Below are positions 17,739-29,182 of a DNA stretch of 64,000 nucleotides, one piece after another (within the stretch, counting starts at the first letter, position 1; each line of letters starts with the position of its first letter). A program made the position numbers and the translations under genes. The DNA is from Gammaproteobacteria bacterium (GTDB lineage Bacteria; Pseudomonadota; Gammaproteobacteria; Eutrophobiales; Eutrophobiaceae): assembly GCA_021773215.1 (NCBI GenBank), contig JAJFKM010000070.1, forward strand, positions 27,019 to 91,018, written 5' to 3'. The notes below the pieces were generated by a model. That model was not told where the DNA came from. It saw only the letters and a program-made list of their open reading frames with translations, and did not search any database.

Positions 17739-19283
17739 ATGAGTGAAGAAATCCTGATAAATGTAACCCCGCAAGAAACACGCGTTGCCGTTGTTGATAA
17801 TGGCGTCTTGCAGGAGGTTCATATCGAGCGAACCCAAAAACGTGGTCTGGTAGGCAATATCTTTAAAGGCCGAGTCTCAAGGGTGTTGCCCGGCATGCAG
17901 GCAGCTTTTATAGATATTGGGCTTGAACGCACCGGTTTTCTACATTCTTCAGATATCGTTGCTAACAATGCTGAATATGACCATGAAAAGAAAGAAGCGG
18001 AGCAGATACAACCGATTGAATCGGTTATCAATGAAGGAGAAGACATTCTTGTTCAAGTTATTAAAGATCCGATTGGCAGTAAAGGGGCACGACTAACAAC
18101 CCGTCTTTCAATACCATCACGTTATATCGTTTTCATGCCGGATTTCCCTTCGATTGGCATCTCTCAGCGAATTGAGAATGAAGAAGAACGCGAACGACTC
18201 AGGAATGTTATTTTAGGCTACATGTCTGGTATCGAAAAACTCGCTGTCGGCAACGAAGATAATGTCATTCTGCATAGTGCATTACGCGAATCTGAAATAT
18301 TAAAAAAAGGTGGTTTTATTCTCAGAACGGCTGCGGAACATGTGCCTGATGAAGATATCTGCAAAGACATAGAATTTCTCAGGAAAATATGGGAATCAAT
18401 CATGGTACGCGCAAAAAATACGTTTCCACCGAGTATTGTCTATGAAGACTTACCATTGGTGATGCGGACCATGCGCGATTTAGTCCATTCTGAAGTTGAG
18501 AAGGTGCGTATCGATTCAAAAGAAACCTACCAACGAGTGATGGAATTTTCCAAACATTTTATTCCTGAATTCCTTGCCCGGATTGATTATTACACGGGTG
18601 ACCACCCTATTCTTGATTTGTATTCAGTGGAAGATGAAATACAACGTTCGCTTAGTAGGAAGGTCCCTTTGAAATCTGGCGGCTATTTAATTATCGACCA
18701 GACCGAAGCCATGACCACGATAGATGTCAATACGGGTGCCTTTGTTGGTCATCGTAATCAGGAAGAAACCATCTACAAAACTAATCTTGAAGCGGCGCAT
18801 ACTCTTGCCAGACAACTTCGCTTAAGGAATCTTGGCGGCATAATCATTATAGATTTTATCGACATGAAGGACCCTGAACATGGTCGTCAAGTATTACGTT
18901 CTCTTGAAAAAAATGTCGAAAAAGACCATTCCAAAACAAGCTTGAGCGAACTAACTTCACTCGGGCTGGTGCAATTGACTCGAAAAAGAACTAGAGAAAG
19001 TTTGGAACATATTCTCTGTGAAACATGTCCTACTTGTGATGGCAGAGCATCAATTAAAACATCTGAAACTATTTGTTATGAGATATTTCGAGAAATTTTA
19101 CGTGAAGTACGACAATTTGATGCAAATAAACTATTGGTCGTTGCCTCACAACGTGTTGTCGACATGCTATTAGATGATGAATCTACCAGTGTGGCAGAGT
19201 TAGAGGCGTTTATTGGCAGACCGATTAATTTTCAAGTAGAAACTTTTTATACACAAGAGCAATACGACATCGTCCTGCTTTAA
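17739..19283 (+). CDS. rng: Ribonuclease G
   Basis: A 514-residue RNase E/G family endoribonuclease involved in 16S rRNA 5' maturation and mRNA decay. It has the S1 domain at the start (VGNIFKGRVSRVLPGMQAAFIDIG), the 5'-sensor/RNase H-like part, the catalytic TTIDVNTGAFVG and IIIIDFIDMKD segments with metal-binding aspartates, and the zinc-link cysteines CETCPTCDG. There is no long C-terminal scaffold, which separates it from RNase E. Followed 10 bp later by yhdP, as in enterobacteria and pseudomonads; the maf gene normally upstream is absent. Confidence 0.97.
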   Translation: MSEEILINVTPQETRVAVVDNGVLQEVHIERTQKRGLVGNIFKGRVSRVLPGMQAAFIDIGLERTGFLHSSDIVANNAEYDHEKKEAEQIQPIESVINEGEDILVQVIKDPIGSKGARLTTRLSIPSRYIVFMPDFPSIGISQRIENEEERERLRNVILGYMSGIEKLAVGNEDNVILHSALRESEILKKGGFILRTAAEHVPDEDICKDIEFLRKIWESIMVRAKNTFPPSIVYEDLPLVMRTMRDLVHSEVEKVRIDSKETYQRVMEFSKHFIPEFLARIDYYTGDHPILDLYSVEDEIQRSLSRKVPLKSGGYLIIDQTEAMTTIDVNTGAFVGHRNQEETIYKTNLEAAHTLARQLRLRNLGGIIIIDFIDMKDPEHGRQVLRSLEKNVEKDHSKTSLSELTSLGLVQLTRKRTRESLEHILCETCPTCDGRASIKTSETICYEIFREILREVRQFDANKLLVVASQRVVDMLLDDESTSVAELEAFIGRPINFQVETFYTQEQYDIVLL

Positions 19284-19293
19284 TTTATTTTTA

Positions 19294-22200
19294 ATGTTAA
19301 ATAGAATTCTTACAGGTCTATACCATTTCTTCTGGTATGCATTTGCATTCATCATCCTTAACGCTGCCGTTTTGGTCACAGTCGTTCGCCTGGCATTACC
19401 TGAGATTGGTAGCTATAACAATGAAATACAATCTTGGGTCAGCAAACAGATGGAACACCCGGTTGTTATAGAAGGGATAAATGCTGAGTGGCAAGGGTGG
19501 TCACCCAATCTGTATCTGGAAAATATCGACCTTTATACGCAAGATAATAGCAAACTGATTACCAAGCTAGACTCTGCCCATATAGGCATAGATCTTGTTG
19601 CCAGTCTCAGAGCACGTGAAATTATACCAAACTACCTGTCTGTTTCTGGTCTAGACCTCAGTATTTCACGACGTCATGATGGCTCACTATCTATCAGCAG
19701 TGATAATGATCCAGACTTTAATGCCGATTCAAGTAAAAGTTCAGCATTGTCAGGTTGGCTTTTAAAACAGAAGCACATCATCCTCGAGAATGCCTCTGTA
19801 GCATGGCATGACGAAAAGTCACCCAATAAAGAAACACAATTCTCAGCGGTTAGAATTCAATTAAAGACAGACAAACAACGCGTACAAATTGAAGCAGATG
19901 TCACTCTGCCAGAACAACTCGGACAATTTTTAAGCGTAAAGATGGATGTGAGAGGCAATATATTGACACCCGAATGGAGTGGCTCAGTTTATGTCGAAAC
20001 AGAAAAATTTAATCCAACTGACCTGCTGAATGATTTTCAAATTAAAAGTATCGGTGGTGTCGCAAACATCAAGCTATGGACAACATGGGAACAATCCAAA
20101 TTAATTGATTTTAATAGCGAATTAAACTACTCCTCTTTTTTACTATCTACTGAAAATTATAGACTGCCGGTAAACAATGTAGCTTTAAATTTATTTGGCA
20201 AGCGTATTCAATACAAAGACTGGTTATTGAATATAAAAATTGATGAACTACAAACGGCAAACAATGTTTGGCCAACTTCGACCCACCAATTACTGATTGA
20301 AAAAGATTCCAACGATAATAATCAATATAATGGTTATTTTTCTTATCTGAATCTAGAGGAATTTTTACCGTTTATACTTGCTGCTAATGTCATTCCTGAA
20401 AATATCAAAAACGTATTTGAGCAGCAAACATTCAAAGGCGAACTTATAGACTTAAATATAAGTTATCAACCTGACTCAGAAGATAATAACCCGTTTCAAT
20501 TTAAAACTGCATTCGATAACCTTGAGTTTATCTCTAACAATGAGAGTCATTTTATATCTGGACTTCAAGGTTCACTTTCTGCCAATAGTGAAAAATTTAA
20601 TATTCAAGTCAATAGTTCATCTTCTAGAATCAAGCTTGGCTCTCTTTATGAAGACCCACTTTCTTTTTCAGATCTAAACGCTAATCTAGAATTGATTAAT
20701 AGTGAAACAGCTGAACTAATCATTCACAATCTGAACATAGTGTCTTTAGACATATCGATAAGCTCATCTGGAAAAATCAGGTTTGACAAAAAATCACCCT
20801 TTGTTGATATGGTAATGCATGTCGATGAAACGAGCATAGAAAACATACCTGCTTATGTACCAAAACAAACTAGTCCAAAATTACATGCCTGGTTCAATAA
20901 TGCGCTGGTTGGCGGTAAATTTTTATCCGGCGATTTACTCTTTCATGGTTACCTCAGCGACTATCCATTTAATAATGCTGAAGGGCATTTCAAGACACTC
21001 ATTAATATTGAAAACACGACGCTTGAATATAATGAAAAATGGCCAGTTATAGATAATCTTACTGCTGAACTGATTATAAATAATGATGACCTCACCATCA
21101 CATCTCCGTCTGCTTATATCTTTGATGCAAAAATTGATAACATCTCAGCTGAGATAAAAAATCTGGGCGGCAACAACAACCATATGGATATAACCGGCTC
21201 ACTCGCTGGACATACAAGCGATGCACGCCTTTTCATTGCTCAAAGTCCCTTGAATGAAAATAAATCTCTACGTACATCAGTGGAAAGTATCGTAGGTAGC
21301 TTTGAACTCGATTTAAAACTCGGTATTCCTTTCAGTAATAAACCAACAAGCGTTGAAGGCTTGATCAAACTCGCTGACACGACGATAGAGTCTGATATGC
21401 CTGGCATTGGTCTTGAAAATGTAGATGGCCAAGTTAATTTCACTAATGAAGAGGTTTGGGGAAGTAATATTAATGCTCTGTACAACGGTGTCCCAATATC
21501 GCTAAACATTCCCTTGACTGAACAAGATGGACCTTATTCTGAAAACTATGAATTATCTGGTATAGCTACCAAGGCTTTCATTGTTAATCAACTTGGCAGT
21601 TTCTTCCCCTCATTCAGTGAAACGGGCAAGAGTATAAGTAATTATTTTGAAGGTGAAAGTAAATGGACTGTTAACATTAAAAAGTCAAAAAGTGATGGTC
21701 AGAAAAAAGTTGCGTTTCATTCTGACTTAAATGGGATTGAAATAAACCTGCCTTATCCCTTCGGCAAAGAAAAACAAGAAACACGTCCATTAACAATATC
21801 TACTAGTTTAGTAGACAAGTTGATTAATGAAATTAATTTTAACTTTGACGACCTGTTCTTTACTGATGTCTTTGTTGACAATCGCAAGAACTTGATGGTT
21901 AAAAATATACTTGTCGGCCTAGGTCAACAACATGATAAAACATCAGATCCAAGTGACATATCAATTCAAGGGAAGATCGAAAAACTACAATTATCTGAGT
22001 GGATAGACATTATTGCTTTAGACAATATTGCGCAATCACAAAAGATTGAAGCAGAATCTTCACCAAGGATAGTGGGAGATTTCAATGTAGACGAATTACG
22101 AATCATTGGAAATGATTTTAATAACGTAAATATAAAATTAAGTAATCCGATCGATGGTTGGAAGATTTATTTCGATAGCGCAGAAATTAAAGGGCACGCT

Positions 22201-23148
22201 CAACTACTGAATGTAAATAATAATCAAAAAAATAAATTACATATTAATTTAGAATCACTGTCATTGCGTGGAAATGATACCGAGCAAAATTCAAATCAGT
22301 CCGAAATTAATAACTTACCCGAATTAGATGTCAGTATTGAAAACTTCAAGTATAAAGACAATCAACTCGGGCAACTTGAATTGCAAACTAACAATGTTGA
22401 AAATGGCGTCAATATTAGCAAGCTAAGTATTTCCAAACCCGGTTTTAATATTACAGCAAACGGTGAGTGGATGCGTATAGATGGTGTTGACCGTTCCGAG
22501 TTTTATGCCAAGTTAGAATCTAATTCAATTGAAACTATGCTCGCTACTTTTAATTATGACTCTGCCAATATTCAAGAGGGTCAAACAACAATTGAAATGA
22601 ATGCAAACTGGATGGACACGCCAATGAATTTCTCTATGGAGAAGATCATTGGCGAGCTCGACATGAGAATTGATAAAGGCCAAATCCTCGACATCAACCC
22701 ATCTGCTGGCCGACTATTTGGTCTTCTGAGTATTCAAACCTTACCCAGAAGACTTTCCCTTGATTTTACCGACCTTTTCAACAAAGGATTTGCATTCGAT
22801 AGTATCAGTGGAAACTTTAATATGGATCAAGGTCATGCTTATACAAACGACCTAGAATTAATTGGCCCCGCTGCAAATATCATTGTCAGTGGACGAACCG
22901 GGTTCGTCACAGAAGATTATGATCAGATTGCAACCATAACACCCAAGGTTTCTAACAGTTTGCCTGTCGCCAGCGCATTATTTGGCCCTATAGGTATCGG
23001 AGTAGGTGCCGTTATTTATCTTACTGGCGAATTATTTAAATCAATCCCAGATAAAATAGATCAAATTTTACGATATCAATACAGCATTAAGGGTAGCTGG
23101 GATAACCCAGACATAGTGAAAATAAAAAAAGACAGCAAAAGCGGATAA
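19294..23148 (+). CDS. yhdP: YhdP family AsmA-like inter-membrane lipid transport protein
   Basis: A 1284-residue protein with one N-terminal membrane helix (about residues 10-32) followed by a very long periplasmic beta-rich region of the TIGR02099/AsmA_2 type, ending with the conserved GILxINPSAGRLFGLLS-like region near residue 1140 and a short helix-forming C-terminus. YhdP-like proteins form hydrophobic-groove bridges that carry phospholipid from the inner to the outer membrane. It is translationally close to rng (10 bp). Together with mlaA and hpnM the window thus holds both retrograde and anterograde lipid-traffic genes. Length is typical. Confidence 0.93.
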   Translation: MLNRILTGLYHFFWYAFAFIILNAAVLVTVVRLALPEIGSYNNEIQSWVSKQMEHPVVIEGINAEWQGWSPNLYLENIDLYTQDNSKLITKLDSAHIGIDLVASLRAREIIPNYLSVSGLDLSISRRHDGSLSISSDNDPDFNADSSKSSALSGWLLKQKHIILENASVAWHDEKSPNKETQFSAVRIQLKTDKQRVQIEADVTLPEQLGQFLSVKMDVRGNILTPEWSGSVYVETEKFNPTDLLNDFQIKSIGGVANIKLWTTWEQSKLIDFNSELNYSSFLLSTENYRLPVNNVALNLFGKRIQYKDWLLNIKIDELQTANNVWPTSTHQLLIEKDSNDNNQYNGYFSYLNLEEFLPFILAANVIPENIKNVFEQQTFKGELIDLNISYQPDSEDNNPFQFKTAFDNLEFISNNESHFISGLQGSLSANSEKFNIQVNSSSSRIKLGSLYEDPLSFSDLNANLELINSETAELIIHNLNIVSLDISISSSGKIRFDKKSPFVDMVMHVDETSIENIPAYVPKQTSPKLHAWFNNALVGGKFLSGDLLFHGYLSDYPFNNAEGHFKTLINIENTTLEYNEKWPVIDNLTAELIINNDDLTITSPSAYIFDAKIDNISAEIKNLGGNNNHMDITGSLAGHTSDARLFIAQSPLNENKSLRTSVESIVGSFELDLKLGIPFSNKPTSVEGLIKLADTTIESDMPGIGLENVDGQVNFTNEEVWGSNINALYNGVPISLNIPLTEQDGPYSENYELSGIATKAFIVNQLGSFFPSFSETGKSISNYFEGESKWTVNIKKSKSDGQKKVAFHSDLNGIEINLPYPFGKEKQETRPLTISTSLVDKLINEINFNFDDLFFTDVFVDNRKNLMVKNILVGLGQQHDKTSDPSDISIQGKIEKLQLSEWIDIIALDNIAQSQKIEAESSPRIVGDFNVDELRIIGNDFNNVNIKLSNPIDGWKIYFDSAEIKGHAQLLNVNNNQKNKLHINLESLSLRGNDTEQNSNQSEINNLPELDVSIENFKYKDNQLGQLELQTNNVENGVNISKLSISKPGFNITANGEWMRIDGVDRSEFYAKLESNSIETMLATFNYDSANIQEGQTTIEMNANWMDTPMNFSMEKIIGELDMRIDKGQILDINPSAGRLFGLLSIQTLPRRLSLDFTDLFNKGFAFDSISGNFNMDQGHAYTNDLELIGPAANIIVSGRTGFVTEDYDQIATITPKVSNSLPVASALFGPIGIGVGAVIYLTGELFKSIPDKIDQILRYQYSIKGSWDNPDIVKIKKDSKSG

Positions 23149-23227
23149 CACGATTTTTCAGGCTCTGACACATCCATAGAAGTAACACTATTTATCTAAC
23201 CTACATCTAAATGCCAAGGAATACATA

Positions 23228-23686
23228 ATGCAGTGGAAACCAAATACGACTGTTGCAGCAATTGCTGAACAAGATGGTCGTTTTCTACTTGTTGAAGAAT
23301 CGATCAATGGCAATCTCGTATTCAACCAACCCGCTGGACACCTTGAACAAGGTGAATCATTGATTGAAGCCATCAAGCGTGAAGTCATGGAGGAAACCGC
23401 TTGGGAGTTTGAACCAAAATCATTAGTCGGTGTTTATCTTTATCCTAACCCGCATCAGGCAGACATTACTTATTTACGTTTTTGTTTCTATGGTCACTGC
23501 ATCAAGGAACATAAAGGACAAGCACTTGATGACGGCATCGTTCGCGCCGCATGGTTAACAGAAGATGAAATTGAAAAAGAACATGAGCGAATGCGCAGTC
23601 CTCTGGTTACACGTTGCATTAAAGATTACATTAGTGGCAAGAGTTATCCTCTCGATTTAATTCATCATTCCCTCAACAGTGAATAA
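23228..23686 (+). CDS. nudJ: NudJ-type Nudix phosphatase
   Basis: A 152-residue Nudix hydrolase. The box reads GHLEQGE...REVMEETAW; the catalytic glutamates are intact, and the usual Gly after EET is Ala. NudJ hydrolyses HMP-PP and other nucleotide or thiamine-precursor diphosphates. The segment VGVYLYPNPHQADITYLRF fits the NudJ branch. Its last 8 bases overlap the start of mnmA, the same gene pair as in enterobacteria, which supports the assignment more than the sequence alone does. ATG start after AAGGAATACATA. Confidence 0.92.
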   Translation: MQWKPNTTVAAIAEQDGRFLLVEESINGNLVFNQPAGHLEQGESLIEAIKREVMEETAWEFEPKSLVGVYLYPNPHQADITYLRFCFYGHCIKEHKGQALDDGIVRAAWLTEDEIEKEHERMRSPLVTRCIKDYISGKSYPLDLIHHSLNSE

Positions 23687-24773
23687 AATTTCTGACAATA
23701 AAATTATCGTTGGTATTTCCGGTGGGGTCGATTCATCGGTAACGGCAATGCTATTGAAAGAACAAGGTTATGAAGTCGAGGCCTTATTCATGAAAAACTG
23801 GAATGACACATCTGAAGATGGCGCTTGTTTATGGGAGACCGATGTAGAAGATGCCATGATGGTTTGCGACAAGCTTGATATCCCTTTAAACACTGTCGAT
23901 CTTTCTTCAGATTATTGGGATAAGGTCTTTAAAAACTTTCTAAGCGAATACAAAAATGGGCGCACACCCAATCCTGATGTTTTGTGTAATCAAGAGATTA
24001 AATTTAAGGCATTCCTGGAACACGCAGAAAATTTGGGGGCAGCTAAAATTGCTACAGGCCATTATGCCCGTATTCGACAACAAGGAGATACATTCGAGCT
24101 ACTAAAAGGACTCGATCAGAACAAGGATCAAAGTTACTTCTTATGCCGCTTAAATCAAAAACAACTCGAGAAATCGATGTTCCCTATAGGAGAACTCGAT
24201 AAAGCCGAAGTCCGACACCGTGCCGAAGAAGCAGGCTTAATAACACACGATAAAAAAGATAGTACCGGTATTTGTTTTATCGGAGAACAACCCTTTCGTC
24301 AGTTCCTAAGTCGCTATATCCCTCCTGACCCCGGTTCGATTAAAACAACCGACAATACAATAATCGGTAAACACGAAGGTGTGTTTTATTACACACTTGG
24401 GCAACGGCAAGGCTTGGGTATTGGCGGTGTCAAAGGTGCTAGTGATGCGCCCTGGTATGTCGTGCAAAAAAATATAGAAGAAAATGAATTAATCGTTGCG
24501 CAAGATCACGACCACCCAATGCTTCACAGTCACGGTCTGACGGCATCAAGTATCAATTGGGTTTCAGGGGAAATACCTGAGATTCCCTATAAATGTCACG
24601 CAAAAAACCGTTATCGGCAAGCAGATCAAAGCTGTACCATCGAAAAAATTGAAAATGACAGGTGTAGTGTTAGTTTTGACTTATCCCAAAGAGCCATCAC
24701 ACCCGGCCAATTCATTGTATTTTATAAAGAAGATGTCTGTCTTGGTGGTGGAATAATCGATTCAGTACACTAA
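23679..24773 (+). CDS. mnmA: tRNA-specific 2-thiouridylase
   Basis: A 364-residue enzyme that thiolates U34 of tRNA-Lys, -Glu and -Gln using sulfur relayed from IscS/Tus proteins. The ATP-pyrophosphatase P-loop SGGVDSS is at 14-20; the two catalytic cysteines are Cys103 (DVLCNQEIKF) and Cys199 (STGICFIG). The start is GTG, set by overlap with the nudJ stop, and gives the family's normal N-terminus. hflD and purB, which often follow, are absent. Confidence 0.97.
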   Translation: MNKISDNKIIVGISGGVDSSVTAMLLKEQGYEVEALFMKNWNDTSEDGACLWETDVEDAMMVCDKLDIPLNTVDLSSDYWDKVFKNFLSEYKNGRTPNPDVLCNQEIKFKAFLEHAENLGAAKIATGHYARIRQQGDTFELLKGLDQNKDQSYFLCRLNQKQLEKSMFPIGELDKAEVRHRAEEAGLITHDKKDSTGICFIGEQPFRQFLSRYIPPDPGSIKTTDNTIIGKHEGVFYYTLGQRQGLGIGGVKGASDAPWYVVQKNIEENELIVAQDHDHPMLHSHGLTASSINWVSGEIPEIPYKCHAKNRYRQADQSCTIEKIENDRCSVSFDLSQRAITPGQFIVFYKEDVCLGGGIIDSVH

Positions 24774-24895
24774 GCTTGCACCAAAATAAGTCAAAAATTC
24801 GATTAAACATTATTGAGATCTTCATTTATACTAGCCGCCCTTCGAACAGGGCGCTCAGTTAGTGCCCAGCCGAGATTAACTACAGGAGAATTGTT

Positions 24896-27514
24896 TTGCT
24901 CGAAGCTTATCGTCAACATGTACAAGAGCGGGCCGACCAGGGAGTCGTTCCACAACCTTTGACCCCGGAACAAACTGCGGAGTTGGTAGGATTACTAAAA
25001 AATCCACCTGCTGGAGAGGAAGACTTTATCCTCGATCTGATTACAAATCGTATCCCAGCCGGCGTTGACCAAGCAGCTTATGTCAAAGCAGCTTTTCTTG
25101 CCGCAATTACCAAAGGCGAAGCAGAGTCTCCTTTAATCGACAAGGTCAAAGCAGTGGAACTTCTGGGGACAATGCTAGGTGGATACAATATCGTCGCATT
25201 AATTGACTGTCTTGATGATGACGCTTTGGCACCAGCGGCTGTAGAAGCACTGTCGCACACCTTATTAATGTTCGATGCATTTCATGATGTGCAAGAAAAG
25301 GCTGAAGCAGGCAATGAACATGCGAAAAAAGTTATTCAATCATGGGCAGATGCCGAGTGGTTTACTTCTAAACCAAAATTGGCTGAAAAAATAACAGTCA
25401 CCGTATTCAAAGTTTCAGGCGAAACCAATACCGATGACCTCTCACCCGCTCCCGATGCATGGTCGCGACCCGATATTCCATTACATGCATTAGCCATGTT
25501 AAAGATGGAACGTGAGGGCATAACGCCGGATAAGCCAGGTGAAATCGGCTCCATCAAACAAATCGAAACATTGAAAGCAAAAGGCCATCCACTAGCCTAT
25601 GTTGGTGATGTTGTGGGCACAGGCTCTTCTCGTAAATCAGCAACCAACTCTGTTCTCTGGCACATGGGCGATGATATTCCATTTATTCCTAATAAGCGTG
25701 ATGGTGGTTATTGCCTTGGCGGTAAGATTGCACCTATCTTTTTCAACACTATGGAAGACGCTGGCGCCCTACCGATTGAATGTGATGTTAGCAAAATGAA
25801 CATGGGCGATGTTATCGATATCTACCCTTATGAAGGCAAGGTCAAAAATGCTGAAACCGGTGAAGAACTTTGTGACTTTTCATTAAAGACAGACATCATC
25901 ATTGACGAAGTACAAGCCGGTGGACGAATTCCATTAATCATTGGTCGAGGCTTAACAACTCGTGCTCGTGAAGCATTGGGATTAAAGACCAGCGATTTAT
26001 TCCGTGTACCTGTACCTGCGAATGACACAGGCAAAGGTTATACCTTGGCACAGAAAATGGTGGGTCAAGCTTGTGGTGTTGAAGGTATTCGACCTGGCAC
26101 TTACTGCGAGCCTAAAATGACTACTGTTGGCTCTCAGGACACGACTGGGCCTATGACGCGTGATGAATTAAAAGATCTGGCTTGTCTCGGTTTTTCTACC
26201 GATTTGGTTATGCAGTCTTTCTGTCACACGGCAGCTTATCCAAAACCAATCGATGAGATTACACATCACACCCTACCTGATTTTATCCAGACCCGCGGTG
26301 GCGTAGCTCTTAGACCTGGTGATGGCATCATTCATTCTTGGTTAAACCGTATGTTACTTCCCGACACAGTCGGTACCGGTGGAGATTCGCATACTCGTTT
26401 CCCAATAGGTATCTCTTTCCCTGCAGGATCTGGCCTAGTCGCATTTGCAGCAGCAACAGGCGTTATGCCTCTGGATATGCCGGAATCTGTTTTAGTACGC
26501 TTTAAAGGCGAAATGCAACCCGGTATTACCTTACGTGATTTAGTTAATGCAATACCTCTGGCCGCAATTAAGTCAGGTGACATGACCGTAGCAAAAGAAG
26601 GTAAGAAGAATATCTTCTCTGGTCGTATATTAGAAATTGAAGGATTACCTGATCTTAAATGTGAACAAGCATTCGAACTGTCAGATGCCAGTGCAGAACG
26701 CTCAGCCGGTGGTTGCACCATTCGCTTAGGCAAAGAATCTATCATTGAATACTTAGAATCTAATATAACGTTATTGCGTTGGATGATAAGCGAAGACTAT
26801 GGTGATGCACGCACCCTCGAACGTCGCGCAAAGGCCATGGAAGAATGGATTGCAAATCCAGAATTGATGGAACCTGATGCAGATGCTGAATACGCCAAGG
26901 TCTTTGAAATTGACCTGAATGAAATCAAAGAACCTATATTAGCCTGCCCGAATGATCCCGATGATGTAAAAACATTATCAGAGGTCGCGGGCACCAAGAT
27001 TGATGAAGTCTTCATTGGTTCTTGTATGACAAACATTGGTCATTTTCGTGCTGCCGGCAAGATGTTAGATAAAGTGGGTGGTGCAATCCCAACGCAACTC
27101 TGGATATCGCCTCCAACAAAGATGGATCAACATCAACTTACGGAAGAAGGCTATTACACTATATTTGAAAAAACGGGTGCCAATTTAGAAATGCCCGGTT
27201 GTTCGCTTTGTATGGGTAATCAGGCACGTGTTAAAGAAAAATCTACCGTAGTGTCTACTTCAACACGCAACTTTCCAAATCGTTTGGGTGATGGGGCAAA
27301 TGTCTATTTAGCATCTGCTGAGATAGCTGCTGTATCTTCTATCTTGGGTCATATCCCGACCATGGACGAATACATGGAATTTGCTGCTGATCTGGATCCG
27401 ATGGCAGCAGATGTCTATCGTTATCTCAATTTTGATGAGATCGAATCGTTTCAAAAGAGTGCTTCAAAAGCACAATCAAAGCTTGAATCAATTCCGGTAG
27501 CTATCGTTAATTAA
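24896..27514 (+). CDS. acnB: Aconitate hydratase B
   Basis: An 872-residue protein of the AcnB architecture: an N-terminal HEAT-like domain, then the swivel domain ([19 protein letters not shown]), then the 4Fe-4S catalytic domains, with GSCMTNIGH and GCSLCMGNQ supplying the cluster cysteines. It interconverts citrate and isocitrate and may also serve as 2-methylisocitrate dehydratase. The start is TTG at 24896 with a good AGGAG site about 8 bp upstream; no in-frame ATG would give the conserved LEAYRQH start. A strong terminator follows, then a fumarase gene. Confidence 0.98.
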   Translation: MLEAYRQHVQERADQGVVPQPLTPEQTAELVGLLKNPPAGEEDFILDLITNRIPAGVDQAAYVKAAFLAAITKGEAESPLIDKVKAVELLGTMLGGYNIVALIDCLDDDALAPAAVEALSHTLLMFDAFHDVQEKAEAGNEHAKKVIQSWADAEWFTSKPKLAEKITVTVFKVSGETNTDDLSPAPDAWSRPDIPLHALAMLKMEREGITPDKPGEIGSIKQIETLKAKGHPLAYVGDVVGTGSSRKSATNSVLWHMGDDIPFIPNKRDGGYCLGGKIAPIFFNTMEDAGALPIECDVSKMNMGDVIDIYPYEGKVKNAETGEELCDFSLKTDIIIDEVQAGGRIPLIIGRGLTTRAREALGLKTSDLFRVPVPANDTGKGYTLAQKMVGQACGVEGIRPGTYCEPKMTTVGSQDTTGPMTRDELKDLACLGFSTDLVMQSFCHTAAYPKPIDEITHHTLPDFIQTRGGVALRPGDGIIHSWLNRMLLPDTVGTGGDSHTRFPIGISFPAGSGLVAFAAATGVMPLDMPESVLVRFKGEMQPGITLRDLVNAIPLAAIKSGDMTVAKEGKKNIFSGRILEIEGLPDLKCEQAFELSDASAERSAGGCTIRLGKESIIEYLESNITLLRWMISEDYGDARTLERRAKAMEEWIANPELMEPDADAEYAKVFEIDLNEIKEPILACPNDPDDVKTLSEVAGTKIDEVFIGSCMTNIGHFRAAGKMLDKVGGAIPTQLWISPPTKMDQHQLTEEGYYTIFEKTGANLEMPGCSLCMGNQARVKEKSTVVSTSTRNFPNRLGDGANVYLASAEIAAVSSILGHIPTMDEYMEFAADLDPMAADVYRYLNFDEIESFQKSASKAQSKLESIPVAIVN

Positions 27515-27535
27515 GCACTTTTAGCATCAGCACTC

Positions 27536-27560
27536 AAGGCGACTTCTAGTCGCCTTTTTT
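27536..27560 (+). terminator. Rho-independent terminator of acnB
   Basis: AAGGCGACT and AGTCGCCTT form a perfect nine-base stem around TCT, immediately followed by TTTT, 22 bp after the acnB stop. This is the clearest intrinsic terminator in the window. Confidence 0.93.
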
Positions 27561-27640
27561 GTGCCTGTAGTAAGCTGAAGTGACAAAAACACATTATAAT
27601 AGTTGTATTAATGAACTTAAGCAGACCGAGACGATAATAA

Positions 27641-29158
27641 ATGACAATAATAAAACAAGATGACTTGATCGAGAGCGTAGCTGACGCCCTTCAATATATC
27701 TCCTACTACCACCCGGTAGACTTTATCCAGGCTGTTAATGCGGCCTATGAGAAAGAAGAGTCAAAAGCCGCCAAAGATGCCATGGCTCAAATATTAATTA
27801 ATTCAAGAATGTGTGCCGAAGGCCATCGTCCTATTTGCCAAGACACGGGTATCGTCACCGTATTTATTAAAGTCGGCATGGATGTGCAATGGGATGCCGA
27901 ACTCTCTGTAGAAGATATGATTAACGAAGGGGTGAGAAAAGCCTATAACCATCCGGATAATAAACTACGTGCCTCCATCATGTCTGATCCGGCTGGTGCA
28001 CGAAAAAACACCGGTGACAACACACCTGCCGTGATACATATGGAGATCGTCAAGGGTGATAAGGTCGATATCCAGGTCGCAGCCAAGGGCGGTGGTTCTG
28101 AAGCTAAATCCAAATTCGTAATGCTGAATCCATCTGATGATATTGTTGATTGGGTCGTCAAAACAGTACCGTCTATGGGAGCAGGTTGGTGCCCGCCGGG
28201 TATGTTGGGGATTGGTATCGGTGGCACCGCAGAAAAAGCGATGGTCATGGCAAAAGAGTCATTGATGGATCCAGTAGATATACACGAATTAAAGGCTCGT
28301 GGTGCTAAGTCAAAAATTGAAGAATTACGTCTTGAGATCTTTGAGCAAGTAAATAACTTGGGTATTGGTGCTCAAGGCCTTGGTGGACTAACGACCGTAC
28401 TCGATGTAAAGATAAATGATTACCCGACTCATGCAGCCAATAAACCAGTAGCGATGATCCCAAACTGTGCAGCAACGCGTCATGCACATTTTGTTCTTGA
28501 TGGTTCAGGCCCCTCATTACAAACACCGCCGAATCTAGATGACTGGCCTAAAGTGACTTGGGATGTCGGCCCATCTGCACGACGTGTAAACCTTGACACA
28601 GTTACTTCAGAAGACATAAAAGAATGGCAACCAGGAGAAACTGTATTACTCTCTGGAAGAATGTTAACGGGTCGTGATGCGGCACATAAAAAAATTCAGG
28701 ACTTATTCGATAAAGGTGAGCCCTTGCCCGACGGTGTTGATTTTAAAAACCGCTTTATCTATTACGTAGGCCCAGTAGATGCTGTGCGCGAAGAAGTGGT
28801 CGGCCCTGCTGGCCCCACGACTGCAACACGCATGGATAAATTTACCGAAATGATGCTGGATAAAACCGGTTTAATTGGCATGGTCGGCAAAGCTGAACGT
28901 GGCCCTATGGGTATTGATGCTATCAAAAAACATAAAGCGGTTTATCTGATGGCTGTCGGCGGCGCTGCTTATCTAGTCTCAAAAGCGATAACCGATTCTA
29001 AAGTGATTGCATTTCCAGAACTAGGCATGGAAGCCATTCATGAATTTGAAGTGAAAGACATGCCGGTTACTGTTGCTGTTGATGTGAACGGTAACTCAGT
29101 CCATAAAACTGGGCCACAAGAATGGCAAAAAATTATATTGGAAAGAAAGTCGGCTTAA
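27641..29158 (+). CDS. fumA: Class I fumarate hydratase
   Basis: A 505-residue 4Fe-4S fumarase of the single-chain class I type, made of an N-terminal alpha-like part (RPICQDTGIVTVFIKVG, with Cys66 as likely cluster ligand, and IPNCAATRH) and a C-terminal beta-like part (LLSGRMLTGRDAAHKK, GPAGPTTATRMD, GMVGKAERGP). It hydrates fumarate to malate. Adjacent to acnB but behind its terminator, so separately transcribed. Tartrate dehydratases share the fold; the single-chain form and TCA neighbour favour fumarase. Confidence 0.95.
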   Translation: MTIIKQDDLIESVADALQYISYYHPVDFIQAVNAAYEKEESKAAKDAMAQILINSRMCAEGHRPICQDTGIVTVFIKVGMDVQWDAELSVEDMINEGVRKAYNHPDNKLRASIMSDPAGARKNTGDNTPAVIHMEIVKGDKVDIQVAAKGGGSEAKSKFVMLNPSDDIVDWVVKTVPSMGAGWCPPGMLGIGIGGTAEKAMVMAKESLMDPVDIHELKARGAKSKIEELRLEIFEQVNNLGIGAQGLGGLTTVLDVKINDYPTHAANKPVAMIPNCAATRHAHFVLDGSGPSLQTPPNLDDWPKVTWDVGPSARRVNLDTVTSEDIKEWQPGETVLLSGRMLTGRDAAHKKIQDLFDKGEPLPDGVDFKNRFIYYVGPVDAVREEVVGPAGPTTATRMDKFTEMMLDKTGLIGMVGKAERGPMGIDAIKKHKAVYLMAVGGAAYLVSKAITDSKVIAFPELGMEAIHEFEVKDMPVTVAVDVNGNSVHKTGPQEWQKIILERKSA

Positions 29159-29182
29159 TTAATAGAATGTATAATATTCCGC